Of a stretch of 64,000 nucleotides of DNA, positions 13,056-64,000 are shown piece by piece; the first letter of the stretch is position 1; every line of letters starts with the position of its first letter. The translations under genes were made by a program, and so were the position numbers. Source of the DNA: Amorphochlora amoebiformis (taxonomy: Eukaryota > Cercozoa > Chlorarachniophyceae). The stretch is taken from contig BAAHQB010000053.1 of assembly GCA_054601695.1 (NCBI GenBank), forward strand, positions 186,001 through 250,000, read 5' to 3'. The notes under the pieces were generated by a model. That model did no database searches, was not told the DNA's origin, and saw nothing but the letters and a program-made list of their open reading frames with translations.

Positions 13056-13368
13056 GTATATGTATTTTATATGTCTACACATCCATACTTCCATACACAC
13101 GTAAACTATTGAAATAATACATACACACAAACATATATATATACAGGGATATACACCCATAATACACATACACAAACACACACACACACAAACACAGACA
13201 CGCATACATACATCACCCTATCCGTACCCCCAGGTACTCGCTCGCACGGCTCTCAGAAGATTAGGAAGCGCATCAGACGTGGCGAAGTTAGCTGTTTTTC
13301 TGTCTGGTGCCGGAGGCAAGTACATAACGGGACAGGTCATCAGGGTCGATGGGGGACTCCACCTGTGA
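6672..13368 (+). CDS. Short-chain dehydrogenase/reductase, mitochondrial 3-oxoacyl-ACP reductase type (FabG/CBR4-like)
   Basis: Ten exons join without a phase error to 255 residues plus TGA: 6672-6791, 6863-6923, 7035-7093, 7435-7515, 8302-8370, 8662-8710, 9949-9989, 11248-11311, 12681-12769 and 13234-13368. The family reduces 3-oxoacyl-ACP with NAD(P)H in fatty acid synthesis. Visible hallmarks are the dinucleotide-binding TGASGGIG (residues 20-27), CDVSD, NASAI in place of NNAGI, NLLG, the catalytic serine in GSVVG, the YAASK catalytic pair, VNVIAPGF and the C-terminal [12 protein letters not shown]. Spacing between motifs matches remembered human CBR4 almost residue for residue. The leader MWKRSFSTQ looks like a mitochondrial presequence. 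The start is the first ATG in a frame that is open further upstream. Intron 9 uses a GC donor (CAACAG|gcagac). Introns 4, 7 and 8 end in telomere-like CCCTAA sequence. Confidence 0.93.
7097..7375. repeat. (TA)n tract in reductase intron 3
   Basis: TA repeat interrupted by CACACA runs and a unique stretch at about 7207-7255. It lies between exon 3 (ends 7093) and exon 4 (starts 7435). No exon seen inside. Confidence 0.85.
7643..8297 (+). repeat. Degenerate CCCTAA array with a TA insert, reductase intron 4
   Basis: CCCTAA variants at 7643-7880 and 8040-8290 flank a TA/CACACA block at 7897-8035. The array ends 11 bp before exon 5 with CCCTAATCCTAACCATGGAAG, supplying the 3' splice-site region. 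One copy of the dispersed GATCAG element lies at 8144-8186. Confidence 0.88.
8144..8186 (-). repeat. Dispersed GATCAG element, truncated copy in reductase intron 4
   Basis: GAGTCAATAGTCCTCGGACT, AAGACATGCTGAATAATC on the plus strand is the reverse complement of the element. Its forward strand coincides with the TTAGGG strand. Confidence 0.8.
8711..9945 (+). repeat. Array of degenerate copies of reductase exon 6 in TA repeat
   Basis: Exon 6 (8662-8710) and its donor (CTTC|gtaata) are followed by partial copies at about 8893-8907, 8965-9013, 9180-9228, 9338-9350, 9371-9416 and 9508-9527, separated by TA tracts. Longer copies keep the core CATAGCCAAA, GGGGGATCTAT and TCTTCGTA. They differ by substitutions and one-base deletions that break frame in some. 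All lack the AACAG acceptor and first codons, so they carry only the exon's 3' part. Exon 7 begins at 9949 after the array. Confidence 0.85.
10000..10345. repeat. (TA)n tract in reductase intron 7
   Basis: TA repeat with scattered CATGTA words. A TTTAACAGATATTA unit is duplicated at 10262-10276 and 10298-10311. It runs directly into the telomere-like array. Confidence 0.85.
10350..11245 (+). repeat. Interstitial telomere-like array (CCCTAA), about 0.9 kb
   Basis: Imperfect CCCTAA repeats with CCCTAGCC, CCTTAACC and CCCTATCC variants, becoming perfect over about the last 90 bases. It ends in CCCTACACAG, the acceptor of reductase exon 8. The CTAAC words match a branchpoint consensus. This is intronic, not a chromosome end, because coding exons flank it on both sides. 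Confidence 0.92.
11501..11527 (+). repeat. Copy of the 3' end and donor of reductase exon 8
   Basis: ATAGCCTCCAGGAACTCGGT, followed by ATGTGTA, repeats the last exon bases and donor of exon 8 (ACAGCCTCTAAGGAACTCGG, then TATGAGTA) about 210 bp downstream. It keeps a potential GT donor but has no acceptor. Confidence 0.8.
11530..12254. other. Reductase intron 8: TA tracts and unique sequence
   Basis: TA tracts occupy 11560-11650 and 11745-11825. Unique sequence follows at 11830-12180, including a CCGGATCTCCAGCGATCTCC tandem around 12060-12105 and repeated GTAGTACCGG words near 12020-12035. No exon with family similarity was seen. Confidence 0.6.
12255..12678 (+). repeat. Interstitial CCCTAA array ending at reductase exon 9
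   Basis: Degenerate CCCTAA with recurring CCCTATCCTAACCC variants. The last bases, CCCCTAACCCTCCAG, form the acceptor of exon 9 at 12681. Confidence 0.9.
12790..12895 (+). repeat. CTCTCGAAAT decamer minisatellite
   Basis: About eight imperfect copies of CTCTCGAAAT or a close variant (CTCTGGAGCT, CTTTCGAACT) lie just inside intron 9, starting some 20 bp after its GC donor. Confidence 0.8.
12960..13070. repeat. (TA)n tract in reductase intron 9
   Basis: TA repeat of about 100 bp followed by CACACA-rich sequence up to the acceptor CCCCCAG at 13231-13233. Confidence 0.85.
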
Positions 13369-13474
13369 TGACATCCTGAGTTAGGTATATATACATGTTT
13401 GCCGTGTGTGGAGATATTTTGGATTTGAAAGGAAACGATTGTTTGTGTGTTTGTGTGTGTGTAGAGGGGATATA

Positions 13475-13529
<55 letters not shown>

Positions 13530-13707
13530 TATATTTTATATATATTATATATATATTTATAGATATATATGTATATATATACATATATATATATATGTAT
13601 ATGTATCTTATATATAGGGGAAATGGATGTAGATGGGTGTTTGTGGAGTATGTATGTAAATATGCATTTATGTGTACTGTGTAACGCGAGGGTTTGTGCA
13701 ATATATA

Positions 13708-13749
<42 letters not shown>

Positions 13750-13751
13750 CA

Positions 13752-13783
<32 letters not shown>

Positions 13784-13798
13784 GTATATGTGTGTATG

Positions 13799-13829
<31 letters not shown>

Positions 13830-13897
13830 TCTATATTCATGTGTACATATATAGGAATATACATACATATATATACATATATACCATGATATATCTA

Positions 13898-13936
<39 letters not shown>

Positions 13937-13937
13937 T

Positions 13938-13990
<53 letters not shown>

Positions 13991-15237
13991 TGTGTTAATA
14001 TGCATCTACGTCTATAAATATGTTTCCATGTACTAGTACATACTAGACATATATATATATATATATATATAGATTATGTGTGCGTGTGTACTAGTACCGC
14101 ATGATAGTTTAATAATGTATAAGCAATAAAGCACATGCTATCGAATGTAGTGTCTTCGCGACGACGGCGTGAGTTGTCATGATGCTAACTAGATCTTTAG
14201 CTAGGATGAATACTCTTGCCATCGAAAATTCAAGAAAATCGTTTATTGGCGGGCCCAGTAGTCTAGCTAGTATCTCTATCAGATTTACTGGATCTTCGAT
14301 ATAAATTTATGAACTTAAATTCGCGTCAATTCACATTTACAAGTACTAGAAGTAAGTAGATATGTCATGACAATTATTAGTAGTAATTACAATACTCTGT
14401 AGATACTCAGGCGCTCAGCACCAAATAAATAAATTTGAATACAGTGCAGTATCATATGGGTCATTCTAGTCATTGTTGAATCGAAAGTTACATGTGGCCC
14501 GGGTATGTCTCTAGTGTCTAGCATTTGCACTCATTAATTCTGATGACAGCCTCTAGAGCCTATTGAATTTCAGACAGACATTTATGATCATGTTTGAAGA
14601 AACCTTTCATAATATTAATGCGTCATAGTACATTATATATGTCATATATATATATATATATATATAAATATATATGCACATATATGTATACATATATTAT
14701 AAATACATATATGTTAAATGCGATTCTAATAATACGTCTATAACTTGAAACTACATATACTATACATACACATGTAAAAACGTATATTTATATGTACTAT
14801 ATGCTAACATATCTATAAATGTTTAATTTTCCACACACATGCATACATATATTATGCATATAAATACATATGTATTTATGTGTGTGGATTTCCATATATA
14901 TATATATATAGATATTTCTATATGTATGTACATATATGTATATATGTATATACATATTCTATTAGAACATTATCAAGATTAGCCCAAAAGCTAAAAAGTG
15001 ACCGAAATAAACATAAAAAAGCATAAGAGACATAAAAAACCAGAAATGTCAAAAATAAACGAAATAAAAGTAAGGTGAGAATCAAGAATGAATATATATA
15101 TTTATATATTGAAAATAAAAGAAAGTATATATATATATATTTATATATATATACACACACACATATATATATATATATATAATATATATGTATATATACA
15201 TATATATACATATATATATATATACACATATATATAT

Positions 15238-15278
<41 letters not shown>

Positions 15279-15486
15279 TATATACACGCATTTATTTTCA
15301 AATAAACATACAACCTATCTCCCAAAAACACCTTAATTCCTTCCAGAAGAGTCCTACAATTAGGAGATAGAATTAGGGTTAGGGCTAGGGTTAGAACTGG
15401 GAATAAAATTAGGGTCACGGCTACGATTACTCTTAGTGTTCAGAACAAACTTGAAATTAGGGTTAGGGTTAGCGTCAGGGTTAGGG
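13369..15486. other. Intergenic region between convergent reductase and ABCC genes
   Basis: 3' flanks of both genes. TA tracts fill 13475-14080 and 14640-15295. The stretch 14085-14640 is unique AT-rich sequence with AATAAA words at 14126-14131 and 14424-14429, possible polyadenylation signals. TTAGGG repeats cover 15370-15486. No exon was recognised on either strand. Confidence 0.6.
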
Positions 15487-63978
<48,492 letters not shown>

Positions 63979-64000
63979 CTGAATATTATATATATATATA

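Overview
This window is nuclear DNA from a eukaryote. Four spliced genes can be read in it, and they are diluted to roughly 8 to 11 percent exon by two kinds of simple sequence: very long (TA)n tracts and interstitial telomere-like arrays of TTAGGG/CCCTAA. The telomere-type repeat, GT-AG introns, tiny exons (mostly 30 to 90 nt) and a mitochondrial-type leader point to a unicellular or algal eukaryote. I cannot name the lineage. Nearly all long open frames are artefacts of TA, CA, CT/GA or telomeric repeats (Tyr/Ile, Ser/Leu, Arg/Glu or Asn/Pro-rich). The genes came from reading splice sites by eye, checking intron phase at every junction and comparing with remembered family sequences. No alignment was run.

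Layout. (1) 167-1401, minus strand: an unidentified multi-exon gene running off the left edge. (2) 2774-6296, minus: a four-exon gene for a 548-aa four-helix membrane protein resembling Orai calcium channels, with an intron of about 1.6 kb made of TA repeat. (3) 6672-13368, plus: a ten-exon, 255-aa short-chain dehydrogenase/reductase of the mitochondrial 3-oxoacyl-ACP reductase (FabG/CBR4) type. It is divergent from gene 2 across a 375-bp shared promoter region. (4) 15487 to beyond 64000, minus: one giant ABCC (MRP-type) full transporter gene, for which I place 69 exons (w1 to w69, about 3.9 kb of coding sequence) across 48 kb. It covers TMD1, NBD1, linker, TMD2 and NBD2; the N-terminus lies beyond the right edge. 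Genes 3 and 4 converge on 13369-15486.

The most unusual structure is that introns hold degenerate tandem copies ('echoes') of the neighbouring exon edge. Copies in the intron downstream of an exon carry its 3' end, often with the splice donor. Copies in the upstream intron carry its 5' end. The copies are separated by TA tracts. About 20 exons show this, some with four or more copies, and a few copies are inverted. In addition, telomeric CCCTAA repeats repeatedly form the sequence just before 3' splice sites (branchpoint-like CTAAC, then CCCTAG or CCCTCAG). Several splice donors are GC or possibly GA. A conserved element of about 45 to 85 bp recurs at 13 loci, always inside telomere-like arrays and always in the same orientation relative to TTAGGG. 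No tRNA, rRNA, CRISPR array or autonomous transposon was recognised.
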